Origin: Brachionus plicatilis
Taxonomy: Eukaryota > Rotifera > Eurotatoria > Ploima > Brachionidae
Reading direction: 5' to 3'
NCBI GenBank assembly: GCA_010279815.1
Contig: QEOQ01000235.1
Location: 221,092 to 285,091 of the forward strand
DNA: 64,000 nucleotides
This document shows, piece after piece, positions 48,201-56,844 of the stretch (position 1 is its first letter; every line of letters starts with the position of its first letter). A program made the position numbers and the translations under genes. A model generated the notes under the pieces. The model saw only the letters and a list, made by a program, of their open reading frames with translations. It was not told the origin of the DNA and ran no database searches.

Positions 48201-48454
48201 TTTTGCTTGAGATTGGACTCGGCCTGGACAAAAGACTCGTAGAATATGAAGTAGATGTGAGAGTGGTTCTGGTCGAAGAAGAGCTTGAGCTCGAGCGGGT
48301 TCTCTGTTGACTCGATGTAGTTCCTTAGGTATCTGAGCCGGCTGTTGATTTCTTTTTTGGTGTCGAGGATTTTGGAGGCGAGTTTTTTGCGGTTGGACTC
48401 GTCAGCTGCCGCTTGGTTCGATACTGTCTTGGGTTTGCGAGCGAACATGTTCAT
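24213..48454 (-). CDS. RALGAPA: Ral GTPase-activating protein subunit alpha, complete, 8 exons
   Basis: Exons: 48454-47359, 44599-43765, 40529-40367, 40307-39785, 38562-38084, 33843-31759, 28008-27808 and 25760-24213. All have GT-AG borders, and the sum is 6,930 nt with continuous phase (2,309 residues). The catalytic subunit of the RalGAP complex turns off RalA/RalB and works with a beta subunit downstream of Akt. The N-terminus (MNMFARKPK, KILDTKKEINSRLRYLRNYI, LKLFFDQNHSHIYFIFYESF) matches the vertebrate start. The middle is Ser/Gln-rich and acidic. The exon 6 centre carries helical-repeat sequence, and exon 7 has LLNHLNHYPYG. The C-terminal RapGAP domain holds HLGNDSVQIIWSEH with the presumed catalytic Asn thumb near residue 2143, and FFGPLFDGAILHKN. 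ATG 48454 or 48448 could start translation. Introns of 1.2-4.2 kb are packed with mobile DNA, yet the coding sequence is clean. Confidence 0.94.
25828..27565. mobile_element. Tc1-like non-autonomous element, 1.74 kb, in RALGAPA intron 7
   Basis: The ends are CAGTGCTGCTTCGATACC and, inverted from the right, CAGTGCTGCTTGAATAAAC, with TA outside both (25826-25827 and 27566-27567). The subterminal regions carry TTTACGTAAA-like words, and the inverted similarity extends about 300-500 bp inward (for example AATGTGTATCCTTTTTGA and its inverse near 27.26 kb). The interior shows no transposase. A short direct duplication of CGGGAGAACCAC is at 26.36-26.39 kb. The element fills most of the 2.05 kb intron. 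Confidence 0.82.
28860..29115 (-). pseudogene. Tc1/mariner transposase fragment with an intron
   Basis: The minus strand reads HPNIIQWAGISFK, a stop, then ATKFA. A GT-AG interval of about 55 bp follows (29062 to about 29008), then SNMDAILYREILSDYLLPF and FKLHQDNEPKHRS. WAGIS and the HQDN..HR block (second catalytic Asp) are typical of Tc1 transposases. N- and C-terminal parts are missing. It is probably the element's own transposase, truncated when the LINE inserted or by deletion. Confidence 0.75.
29992..31262 (+). pseudogene. LINE reverse transcriptase (CR1/Jockey-like), frameshifted
   Basis: The plus strand gives SPGPDKMHPLLLRN, a stop, then LPKLWMKANVSPIHKSGS and DIKNYRPVSLTSIVGKVMER. 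A frame change near 30.43 kb leads into CATNLLEFIDKATYEYEKGK. TDF*KAFDKVPHGKL follows with a stop, then the palm core WHQGSVLGPILFIIYINDL, in which about seven residues before QGSVLGP are missing. CLGYADDLKLIG is the catalytic YADD box, and the thumb ends RPHLEYAVGTWSPH. The endonuclease is absent, so the copy is 5'-truncated. The 3' end shows ACTACTACTACTAATCC near 31.32 kb. It is not functional. Confidence 0.88.
31717..31740. repeat. short CAG microsatellite
   Basis: Five to six CAG units lie in RALGAPA intron 6, between the right end of the Tc1-like element and the exon 6 donor site. Confidence 0.7.
33850..36100. other. RALGAPA intron 5, left part: unresolved mobile debris
   Basis: Two minus-strand frames at 34980-34780 and 34808-34569 have moderately protein-like composition (DHADHEYELCFGQKLVGWEW; RRWGYGISRIW in an alternative frame). 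They may be a decayed transposase; no family can be named. AAGTC-rich hAT-like words occur at 35.42-35.50 and 35.65-35.72 kb. The rest is plain AT-rich sequence. Confidence 0.35.
36130..36900 (-). pseudogene. LINE C-terminal fragment and 3' end
   Basis: The minus strand reads DKICFLGIRFDHSLSFKNQI, QIYFSLVRSMLAYSSVILPR, LKKLQRIQNCAIKVIYKLNY and VLEDRFRELNGNYSNAS. This is the thumb and C-terminal part of a CR1/Jockey-like polymerase, with several stops. The 3' end runs to about 36.13 kb, where a GAGCGAAAGCTCGAGCC hairpin is followed by an A/T-rich tail. The palm domain is gone. Confidence 0.75.
36900..38050. other. RALGAPA intron 5, right part: AAGTC-rich hAT-like repeats
   Basis: Fragments TCACAAGTCTTAAGTCAAGT (about 37.07 kb) and GACTTTTTAACAACTCTGG (about 37.93 kb) resemble hAT-like ends seen elsewhere in the window. 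I could not pair them into one element with a target duplication. A 79-codon minus frame at 37.48-37.72 kb is probably chance. Confidence 0.4.
38850..38985. repeat. hAT-like AAGTC MITE relic
   Basis: The sequence starts CAGACTTGTTTATAAGTCGC and ends AAAAAGTCCG, with AAGTCAAAG and its inverses between. It matches the 138 bp element at 4892, but no clear 8 bp duplication is left. It lies in RALGAPA intron 4. Confidence 0.5.
39030..39335 (+). pseudogene. SWIM zinc finger fragment of a MULE-like element
   Basis: The frame reads CLDQTDFDSFIQYITSLHVI, then WKNGSCNCWFWQKNYTCKHI, with a complete CxC...CxH SWIM finger. This is the same region as in the pseudogene at 18.96-20.23 kb (LRVISLNENDWKLSTCPSW). 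A Ser/Thr/Ile-rich tail follows. Only the C-terminal part is present, in RALGAPA intron 4 on the strand opposite to the host gene. Confidence 0.72.
40855..41017. repeat. single end of a TTACGTAA-type element
   Basis: Words TTTACGTAATTTTTCGTAAA, TTTACGTTAATTTACGTAAA and TTTACGGTATTTTACG run toward a terminus CAGTGGTGATTTGATAACAG (inverse of 40998-41017), followed by TA. It resembles one end of the Tc1-like elements in introns 6 and 7. The partner end was not found in intron 2. Confidence 0.5.
42105..43080. repeat. family B repeat, split by a LINE
   Basis: The left half (GGTGCAACATACATAGTTGC ... AAGTATATTTTATAAACTAT, then TTTTAATTCA) ends at about 42424. The right half (AATTCATCAAAAAAAGG ... 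TTGTTCAATTTG) begins after 43013. Compared with the uninterrupted copy at 49.86-49.99 kb, the LINE fragment sits exactly where that copy is continuous. Confidence 0.6.
42430..43016 (+). pseudogene. LINE C-terminal fragment with 3' UTR and ATT tail
   Basis: The plus strand reads RPHLEYAAPVWNPYKKKEIN, MIEKVQRKATKLAPGLKKF and IGLTTLEKRRERGDLIQFYK. After a frame change near 42.70 kb it reads HKQKLERQLTRNCEQRHNFF and IVLNWNNLSSQTVEAK. This is the C-terminal region of a CR1/Jockey-like polymerase. A stop at 42916 is followed by about 50 bp of 3' UTR with a GTAGCAGCTCATTATT end and an (ATT)n tail. The copy is 5'-truncated and flanked by AATTCA on both sides, a likely target duplication. Confidence 0.85.
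44838..44940 (-). repeat. 5'-truncated LINE 3' end (family A)
   Basis: GTTAATCAACAGGCTAGTGC, CCGATTAACACTTTATTTAT and the following AATTATTACAAGTTAAAAAT match the copies at 53.46 and 55.09 kb. It lies in RALGAPA intron 1. Confidence 0.65.
46080..46445. repeat. imperfect palindrome rich in ACGTAA / GATGTAA words
   Basis: The left arm (TTACATCAAAAATTGGATGT, ATTACGTATTATTACG, TTTTTTCGAGTGAAAATTAAC) is mirrored by the right arm (TTTTACTCGAAAAAACGTAA, TTATTACATCC, GATGTAAAATTACG) about a centre near 46.26 kb. It is probably a MITE related in motif, not in ends, to the Tc1-like elements. It lies in RALGAPA intron 1. Confidence 0.65.
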
Positions 48455-48563
48455 TTCAGATGCCGCAATATGCAAATAGCTGTGTCAAGGTGTCCTGCTG
48501 GTTGTGAAAAATTTTTTGCTCAATTTTCAAATACGAATATGCCAAATGTATTTTTTTTTTTTT

Positions 48564-49133
48564 NNNNNNNNNNNNNNNNNNNNNNNNNNNNNNNNNNNNN
48601 NNNNNNNNNNNNNNNNNNNNNNNNNNNNNNNNNNNNNNNNNNNNNNNNNNNNNNNNNNNNNNNNNNNNNNNNNNNNNNNNNNNNNNNNNNNNNNNNNNNN
48701 NNNNNNNNNNNNNNNNNNNNNNNNNNNNNNNNNNNNNNNNNNNNNNNNNNNNNNNNNNNNNNNNNNNNNNNNNNNNNNNNNNNNNNNNNNNNNNNNNNNN
48801 NNNNNNNNNNNNNNNNNNNNNNNNNNNNNNNNNNNNNNNNNNNNNNNNNNNNNNNNNNNNNNNNNNNNNNNNNNNNNNNNNNNNNNNNNNNNNNNNNNNN
48901 NNNNNNNNNNNNNNNNNNNNNNNNNNNNNNNNNNNNNNNNNNNNNNNNNNNNNNNNNNNNNNNNNNNNNNNNNNNNNNNNNNNNNNNNNNNNNNNNNNNN
49001 NNNNNNNNNNNNNNNNNNNNNNNNNNNNNNNNNNNNNNNNNNNNNNNNNNNNNNNNNNNNNNNNNNNNNNNNNNNNNNNNNNNNNNNNNNNNNNNNNNNN
49101 NNNNNNNNNNNNNNNNNNNNNNNNNNNNNNNNN
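48564..49133. other. assembly gap of 570 N
   Basis: Unknown bases start 110 bp upstream of the RALGAPA initiation codon, after a T run. The RALGAPA promoter and any upstream non-coding exon are probably within or beyond the gap. Reading frames that run through the Ns have no meaning. Confidence 0.99.
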
Positions 49134-49199
49134 AAAATCTTCTAAGCAAATTTTTTTAATATCTATTAAGAACTTCTAATAAAAAATATTTTAGATAAT

Positions 49200-49400
49200 A
49201 AAATGCTAATTATTTTACGTAATAAAAAAAAATCCGAATTTTCGGAACTTATAAATCCAAAAAAAATAAAGCAAAAAAGAAAAAACAATGAAAATTCATT
49301 GAATGATGCAGCGCCAATATTATATGAGAATCCGACGAATTTGTTAATAAACCTAAAAAAGGTCGTCTAAAATTAGCTGGAAATTGGTTTTCCTTAAAAT
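49200..49400 (+). pseudogene. C-terminal tail of a SWIM/MULE-like element
   Basis: The plus strand reads KKIKQKRKNNENSLNDAAP and, in another frame, ESDEFVNKPKKGRLKLAG before a stop. A basic KKGR(P/L)K tail is what follows the SWIM finger in the copies at 20.2 and 56.6 kb. The remainder of the element may be in the assembly gap. Confidence 0.4.
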
Positions 49401-49861
49401 AGATTTTAATTTAATTATTTTATTAATTAAATATTTAAATTTTTTGTATATAATTTTAAAAACACTATTTGAAAAAATTAAACAACAAATTTAATAAATT
49501 TTTTTTCACCACAAAAAAATTGTGTTATCCAGTTATTTGGTTAAATATGTGAAAATAATTTTTTTTGAATTCGGCACAAAAAAATTGTGTTATGCAGTGA
49601 TTTGTGTTAAAAAGTTCTTGGTTTGTGGTGAATAGTTTTTAGATTGTGGGCAACAGTTTTTTAATTATTGGGAACCATTTATCTCATTAAAATTAAAGTT
49701 AATAAAATATACTTAAAAAAATATTGCACCAAACACTTTTTTTACCAAAAATAAAAGCATTATTCCTTTTTTTTTTAGTAAATTAAACCAATAATCAATA
49801 AAAATATTATTAATGTTATTTTTTGTCTTATTAAAACATGAGAAAAATTATTTTTAGGAAA

Positions 49862-49988
49862 AAAGGTGCAACAGAGTATGTTGAACTTTGGTGCAATATT
49901 TTTTTAAGTATATTTTATTACCTTTAATTTTAATTCATTAAAAAATGAATAATTTTTGTTCAATTTGTATTTGAATTTCACAATACCG
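49862..49988 (+). repeat. family B interspersed repeat
   Basis: GGTGCAACAGAGTATGTTGA ... AAGTATATTTTATTACC ... TTGTTCAATTTGTATTTG is an uninterrupted copy. It aligns with the repeats at 183, 42.1-43.1 (split) and 54.89 kb. Confidence 0.6.
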
Positions 49989-49989
49989 C

Positions 49990-50435
49990 TTATATGCTTT
50001 TCAGCAAAGATTTTTAAACATAATGCTGTCATTCTCTTTTAAGACATTACTCCGTCATAACTCGCCTGAGAATTTAAAAGATAGACTTATGCTACAATTT
50101 AAGGAATAGTGCGAACCTGATTGAACCAATGGCAAAAACCAACAGCGGTGAAAGAACGTTTCGATTTTTTTATTCTAGATTGATAAATAGCTTTGTGATC
50201 AAAAGATCAATTCTGAAATATGCAGCATTCAAGCTATCAATTTACAATAATATCAATTTGATCTTTATTGATTTTTTAAAAAAATTTTAAAAATTGATAA
50301 AAATTTATCAATGTTTTTTGGTTTTCATAAAAAAAAATTGATTCTTTTTTTTTTCAATTTTTTAATATTTAAAATTAATATTGATCATTCGACTACGACA
50401 AGGGCACTAACCTATTGATTAAACTTGAAATTGAT
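49990..50435 (+). pseudogene. LINE family A C-terminus and 3' end
   Basis: The plus strand reads NLRNSANLIEPMAKTNSGER, FFYSRLINSFVIKRSILK and SIYNNINLIFIDF, then stops. The 3' terminus GGGCACTAACCTATTGATTA lies at 50.41-50.43 kb. The same peptide and the same 3' end occur on the minus strand at 55.09-55.45 kb (NLRNSDSLIEAMSKTANGE). It is a 5'-truncated copy. Confidence 0.75.
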
Positions 50436-50439
50436 TTTT

Positions 50440-53365
50440 TTCCAGTTTTTTAGAGAGTTTTTTATTTTAAATAAAATTTCTGAGAAAAATATTATAGAAG
50501 ATTGTTCAGAGAAATAATGGTTAAATAACTTTTCTTTAAATTCTAAAACTTGAATATTCAAATTATTTTAAATTGTTGATTAATATTTTATTCCGATTTT
50601 TTAACAAAAACATCGCTATTTTAATAAACTGTACTTTATTATTATTAAAAATTAAATTCTTGTTTTAAGACTTGTGATATAATTCTAGAATGACAAGTGT
50701 CAATATGACACCTGTGTTAAATTCAAATATCTTAATATAGTTTTTTAAAAATTTATTCAATTTTGTTTATCTAATAAAAATTAAACAAAAATTAACATCA
50801 AATTTTTCGTAAATTAGCTTTGAAAAAATTTTAGTTGATTATTTTTATTTTTATTTGATCATTTCAGTAGTAAAAAACTCTGATAAAATCTCATTTTAAT
50901 TAATTAATGGTATGCTTCAATTAAAATAAATAAAAATTAAAATAGTCTAAAAAGTAAAAAATGATTAAAGATGCAAAAAAATAATTAAAAATGGTTAAAA
51001 GAATAAAAATTCTATTAATAACTTAAAATTAGTAAATAACTTTAGCAAAAAACTGAAAATATATTCAACATGGGCCCATAATTTTCATAATATTTTTCTT
51101 TTTTAATAAAAAGAAATCTAATTTATTAAATGTAAGTGCAATCTAATAAAAAAATTAGCTAACTTAATAAAATTAAAAAAAAAATTTTTTATTTTTTTGA
51201 GATAAAAATATTTCTGGAACAAAAAAAAATTTTCTTCTTTCAGTCATTGACATGTTGCAGGATAAACACAATTTTTTTTCTACATTTTGAGTACCATTTT
51301 GAAAATGTTTGCAGTGACATTTGCAGTTTTTTGCTCAACCAATTTTCTTATTTTAAATTTTAAATAGAATTTTTAAACCTGTGACTATTCTTTATTTTTT
51401 ATATTATTTCTACTTAATTAAATTCTAATTGAGATATGCTTTTAATTAAATTTACAAAAACTTGTTCTGCAAATGAAACCTATTGGGTAAAACTTTAAAA
51501 TCTGTGCCAATTCTTCAGAATTGCACGCTATTTATATTATTAAAAATAAAACGCAATTAATTTGCACATATCTGTAGACTTCCGTACCAGATTAAACAAA
51601 AGTTGTTTCACTTTGTTTCGATTGCAGAATAAGCTTTTGACAATTAGATCAAAAATTTTAAATATTTTTTATTTTTGTATTTCACAATGCTGAAAACAAA
51701 AATAATTCATCAATAAGTTTATAATTTAATTATTGTTTTTATTGATTTAAAAAAAGAAATAAAATTTTTTATTGTAGCTAAAAAGGTGCAACAAATCATT
51801 TCCCTTTTTTTTATAATCTTTAGTCCTCAATTTTAATTAAAAAAAAAAAACATTATTTTCCCTAAATTTCACAGCGCTATTTTTGTGGTGATTTTCCATT
51901 TGTTTTCAAGGTTTACAAATATAAATATTAAACAAAAATCTACATTGAAATCATTTTAAAAAAATTTAATTTTATTTAAAATATTTAAAAATTTAAAACA
52001 ATTCAGAAAAATGAAGGCTTTTTTCATCATTTATTATCACGATCATGATCTTCAAGTTGCTTAAAAACTTTAGGGAATTGAGAATTGAATTTCATTGTAA
52101 TCCACTTTATTTTAATTGAAAAAAATTAATTCTTAAATCATTTGTCATTTTTATAATTTCCTATTAAAATGAGTTATTATTCAGAATTTTGAGTAGACAG
52201 GCAAACAAAAAAAACAATATTATATTATTTTTAAAGGATCCGATAGCTTTAGGTCCACACCTATTAAAATATTTCAAATTAACTTTACTTTTGTAATTTA
52301 TGTAAATTAACGTAAAAAGGATAAAATACTGAAAGTCCAAATTTTTTTGTGAGCACTTGATCACATAGTTGACATGACCCGACAAAAAATGTCATGACAT
52401 GAAAAAAGACATGCTTTAGTTTTTGCTGGTTTTGGAGCAACATCTTTCTGAATAAACTTCAATGCTATTGCTTAAAGCTTTTGGTTAGCTGCTAAGGAAA
52501 TAATAATTTAAATAAAAACTACAAGTGCATCTACTACTTGAAAAATCATTACTAATAATTTTTTTTTAAAACTGATTGAAATGAAATCAATTTATTAAAA
52601 TTATTTTTTTTATTCAATTCTTTTTTATTTAATTTTATTTAATTCTGTATCTGGCAAGTTTTTTTTTCTATTTAACTTTTTTGAAATTTTGAAATTACGT
52701 TGTTTAATCTAAACTCAATACTTAAGCATGTTAAAATTTGAAATATAATTACGCAATTATTTCTAAAATAGTAAAATAGAAAAAAAAACTTGCCATCTTG
52801 AGATAATATAATCGAGATTCATTGAGCCTGAATTGGATTTATCTAATAAAACCTAATTTAATAAGTCCAGAATTATTTTTTTAATTCACCATAGGAATTT
52901 AACAGGTACAAATTATGAATTTTATCGCAAAATGTGAAAAATTTTACATTTTTATGCATATTTTTAGATTTTTTGTGCAATTTTTTTTTTTAATTTTGGT
53001 AACTAAATAATTCGAAAGAGTTTTTTTTTTATTTTCTGAAATATTGCACAAAAAATCTAAAAATATGAAAATGTAAAAATGAAAGATTATTTTCATGTTG
53101 CCATTTTATCAGGACCTAATGCTGAACTTATATTTAATTAATTTATTTAATTTTCTTTATTTAGTAATTGGGTTTTTTATTTAATTCTTATTTTGATTTG
53201 TATCTAAATCGTATTTTCTAGTCTATTTTGTAAAAATTTTTATTTTTCTCTAAATTTTACTATTTTACCTATGAGGTTTGAATTAATAAATAAAAATAAT
53301 AATATTTAATTTATTTATCGCATGCTCTATATCTGATATGTTGAAGCTTGTTTCGGTAGTTCTCT
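50440..53365. other. gene-poor AT-rich stretch
   Basis: No recognisable exon, RNA gene or well-defined mobile element. A GGTGCAACAAATC word at 51.78 kb may be a decayed family B copy. A 73-codon minus frame at 52164-52385 has a hydrophobic middle but no family resemblance. An AAAATTTTACATTTTTATGC inverted pair near 52.94 and 53.07 kb is short and AT-only. Confidence 0.45.
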
Positions 53366-53369
53366 CAAT

Positions 53370-53430
53370 TGTTCAAATACAAATTGAACAAAAATTCTTC
53401 TTTTTTTCATAAATTTTAGTTAATAAAAAA
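53370..53430 (-). repeat. family B core, reverse orientation
   Basis: CAAATACAAATTGAACAAAA is the inverse of the family B core. The rest of the repeat is not clear. Confidence 0.45.
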
Positions 53431-53460
53431 TAAAAAAAAAATTTTATCTTTTTATTTTTA

Positions 53461-54680
53461 ATTATTCAAGGTTAATCAACAGGCTAGTGTCCTTATCTAT
53501 TTTCAAGACTGATTAACACTTCATTTATTAAATTTTTTAAAAATAAAATACAGTTTAGTTTTTTTTTAAATAAAATCCAAATTTACACACAAAATAAAAA
53601 ATTAAATTTTTTCATTTAAATTTAAAATTTTTTAAAATAAGTTTATATTATTAAATACAGACATCTTAAAGTGATTAAAAGTTAACTTGATTTTTGAAAT
53701 TACAAAATTATTAATTAATTTTGGAAAAAAATAAGAAAAGGTTTTTTCACCAAATTTTGATTTAGAACCATTTAAACCAATAAATCTGAATTCGGCAAAT
53801 TCCATTTTTAATTTCTTGACTTATTTGTTTGAAGCTGATCTTTTAAGATTGTAGGTGCATTACCGAATTTTACAATTTTAAAAGAAAAAATTAATAATTT
53901 TATATTAATTGATAAAAACGATGTTGAAAGGAAAAAAAATTATATTTTTTTAAGAAATTGTTTATAGTTTATAGTAGTTAGTCTTTACCAAAAAAATCAA
54001 ATTTAAAAATTTCCTCTAAACAAGTGTAATAAAAATTACAAATTTTTTGAAGTTTAGGCTTGCTGAAATAAATAATTAATGACATTGTCGATGTCAAAAT
54101 AAGGTAAGATGAGTTTTAAAAAATTAAATTTTAAACATTATTATTGAAAAGAGTTTTTTATTAAATTTTTTTTATTATTCCAATTTATGTCTAGTTTGTT
54201 GAAGTTACACCAGGCTGCAATTGGTTCCATAAAAATTTTAAACTTTTTGATTAGTTCATCAAGAGTTTTTCCAGGTAAATATAAATTTATGTCATCTGCG
54301 AACAATTTTCATTTTAATTCTCTAATAAACCAAGGCAAGTCATTTATAAAAATTTAAAAAAATAAAGGACCTTTCAATTCTTTTGGTAAAGAATTTGTAT
54401 CATTTAGTTTTATAAGTTGTTTTCTACTTGTAAAATAATTAGATATCAAGGTTAGGGAGGAATTATCAAAACCATGAAATAGTTTTGATATGAGAAGATT
54501 AGAATCTACTAAGTAAAATGCTTTTCGAAAGTCAATGAAAAGCAAAAGGGTTATCAGCTTTTTATCCTTTGCTAAGCTTAGGTCGGAAACTAATTCATGG
54601 AGACCAGTTTCACATGTATAGCCCTTTCTAAATCCGTGTTGGCTAGAATAAAAAATATCATCTAAGATCAGTAACATTTA
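53461..54680 (-). pseudogene. LINE family A: reverse transcriptase fragment to 3' end
   Basis: The minus strand reads SSQHGFRKGYTCETGLHELV and LLFIDFRKAFYLVDSNLLIS. PKELKGPLFFIFINDLPW is a shortened palm motif that lacks the usual QGS.L. The catalytic box region is KLFADDINLYLPGKTLDELI, followed by WCNFNKLDINWNN. The upstream part and the endonuclease are missing, and the thumb and C-terminus are largely decayed. The element ends near 53.46 kb with CACTAGCCTGTTGATTAACC. This is the longest copy of the family that also gave the short ends at 5.05, 44.84, 50.4 and 55.09 kb. Confidence 0.8.
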
Positions 54681-54884
54681 TCATTCATTCGTCGATAAAA
54701 ATTTTAATAACATTTGATTTAAATTTTCAAATAAAAATTTTTTAAATGAACCAAAACATATTTTATTTTTTTATGTAAAAAAAAATAGTGTAGTTTTTTT
54801 TTAAATCAAATCAATGCTCAATTTAAATCTTATTGAATTTATATGTGTTGCCTAATTTAAAATGAGAAAAATTATTTTAGGTAA

Positions 54885-55010
54885 TAAAGATGCAACCAAG
54901 TATGTTGCACTTAGTTGCAGTATTTTTTTAAATATTTCCTTTTAACTTTAATTTAATTTATGAAAAAAAGATGAATTTAGGTTCAATTTGTATTTGAAAT
55001 CCACAATAGT
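54885..55010 (+). repeat. family B interspersed repeat
   Basis: GATGCAACCAAGTATGTTGC ... GTTCAATTTGTATTTGAAAT matches the copies at 183 and 49.86 kb. Confidence 0.6.
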
Positions 55011-55084
55011 GGAAAAAAATTTCTTTTTTTTTTTAATTTTTTACCAAGTAACGGTAAATTTAAATGACAAACTTTTAACTTTAA

Positions 55085-55450
55085 CTTTCAAGGTTGATCA
55101 AAAGGCTAGTGCCCATGCCATCAAAGCTGATTAACACTCAATTTATTTAATTTTTTAGAATAATTATTACAAATTAAAATAAAAATTTATAAATTTGTTT
55201 AAAAAAAAATAATTATTTGATGAAGCAAAACATTGAAATATTTAAATTTAATTTTTCTACAAATTCTGTAAAAATCAAATTAATATTATTAAATAAAGAA
55301 AGCTTGAATTTTTTTCAACATTGATCTCTTGATCACCAAGCTATTCATCAATCTTGTATAAAAATATTTAAAGATTTTTTCACCATTAGCCGTTTTTGAC
55401 ATTGCTTCAATCAGACTGTCACTATTCCTTAAATTATATTTTAATTCCTT
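55085..55450 (-). pseudogene. LINE family A C-terminus and 3' end
   Basis: The minus strand encodes KELKYNLRNSDSLIEAMSKT, GEKIFKYFYTRLMNSLVIKR and MLKKIQAFFI, then a stop. About 170 bp of 3' UTR follows, ending in GGGCACTAGCCTTTTGATCA. The coding part is open, but only the last 50 or so codons are present. Confidence 0.75.
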
Positions 55451-55471
55451 GAGTGATTTTTATTTAATTTC

Positions 55472-55738
55472 AGACTTGTTTTTAAGTCACAAGTCTTAAG
55501 TGCAGTCAAGTCAATGATTTAATGAATCCATATTTGATACCAATAAAGTAGTTGCTTCCAAATTCCTGGTTGTTAATCATGACCTATGTGGTCTGTTAAA
55601 GTAACCAGATTTAGATAAAAATTCTTTCAGCTGATCCTGATGAAGCAGGTATTGATAAAAATTTTTGTGCAAGTCATAGCTTTGACTTAAATTTTTGTGA
55701 CTTAGACTTAAAACTGTGACTTATAAAAAAGTTTAATT
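55472..55738. mobile_element. hAT-like AAGTC MITE with internal insertion
   Basis: The left end CAGACTTGTTTTTAAGTCAC and the right part TGACTTAGACTTAAAACTGT match the element at 4892-5029. The middle holds about 120 extra bases (including TAACCAGATTTAG and GCTGATCCTGATGAAGC). TTTAATTT is found on both sides, but the last bases of the right terminus are altered, so the duplication is only suggestive. Confidence 0.55.
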
Positions 55739-56344
55739 TCATTTTAAATTTTCGGGCAAATTATGGAAAAAAGCGTTTTATAAGCAAAAGATAACATTCT
55801 ATCAAGCATTCTCTGCTGAAAAACAAATAACCCATATTTTTCTAGAAAATTATTAATATCATTTTCAAATTTAAATTTAAATAATTTAAAAATTGAGAAA
55901 TAATAACTTTTAGCACGTTTAATTATTATTTAATTATTATTTATCGCGTAAAATATATTAAAAAAACAAAAATAATATTTTCTTGAACAAAAATACTGAT
56001 GTTAGTTTCAAATATTTTTTGTTAGTACAATTAAATTAAATAATGTCAAATATGATTTAGTTAGTAACTATTTTATTTCTTTGAAAGCTAATTTGATCTA
56101 ATTGAAACAAATATATATCTTAAAATAAACTTAATTTAATTAATTAGTTTAAGACTTTCTAAAGCTGATTCCGACAAGATGAGTTTATTGGTGTTATACA
56201 TAAAGGAAATTATTGAGCTTTCAACTTTCATTTTTTTAGCATATTTACTTTATTTTGATTCTTTTTTTTATCTCAATTTATTAACTTTAATTTTATTTTT
56301 ATTTTATTTCATTTTTATTTTATTTTTTTTTTAATATTTTTTTA

Positions 56345-56395
56345 ACTTATTCTGAAGGAGCTTTAGTTCGGTACAGAAAAAAAATAAATAGCTAG
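56345..56395. repeat. LINE-like hairpin end
   Basis: TTCTGAAGGAGCTTTAGTTC followed by GGTACAGAAAAAAAATAAAT is the inverse of the sequence at about 29.80-29.83 kb (CGAGCTAAAGCTCCTTCAG). It is a short hairpin with an A-rich tail, as found at non-LTR 3' ends. Confidence 0.45.
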
Positions 56396-56416
56396 ACAAT
56401 ATTCACTATTCAAAAA

Positions 56417-56840
56417 ATGTCCTTTATCAAAGAGATCTTTAACAACTTAAGTCAAGATGAGTCCATTGAACCAGAACAAGTGAAAAAAACTAAGGGAAAG
56501 GGAAAAGTTTACCTCCCTTTCTGTAGTTTTCGTTACTTAGAATCAGCTCAAGAATATCTAGCTTTGACTTTTTCCGATAATGAACATTCCACTTGAAATA
56601 AAGCGTCGTTCAGGTCGCCCTAAAGCCACAACCAATGCCTTAACTCGTCAGCCAAATGAAACTCAAATGTAAATGATTTGGGTATCAGCGTATATGAAGA
56701 ATCAGATTCGGACGATCCGTCTGTGCAAGAGCCAATATCAATAAAATTCGTCTTGAAAGGACCCCAATCGTTACTACACAGCCCCAAGTTAAAAAAAACG
56801 CGGTAGGCTGCTAAAAAGGGAAATTGAATATTATTTTTGT
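56417..56840 (+). pseudogene. internally deleted SWIM/MULE-like element
   Basis: From ATG 56417 the frame reads MSFIKEIFNNLSQDESIEPE and KGKGKVYLPFCSFRYLESAQ, an N-terminal domain start. It breaks at a stop after FSDNEHST and, in another frame, continues as IPLEIKRRSGRPKATTNALT, the basic C-terminal tail. The transposase core and SWIM finger are absent. A second C-terminal-like stretch (GRLLKRE) follows at about 56.80 kb. Start and end of the protein are thus fused, as expected for a non-autonomous deletion derivative. Confidence 0.55.
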
Positions 56841-56844
56841 CTAT

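Noticed and set aside
47641..48310. Three plus-strand open frames of 95-148 codons
   Set aside because: They are antisense to exon 1 of RALGAPA, whose minus-strand product matches the family clearly. Their openness comes from the codon bias of the real frame.
48413..49159. Open frames of over 200 codons across the N run
   Set aside because: They consist of unknown bases and carry no information.
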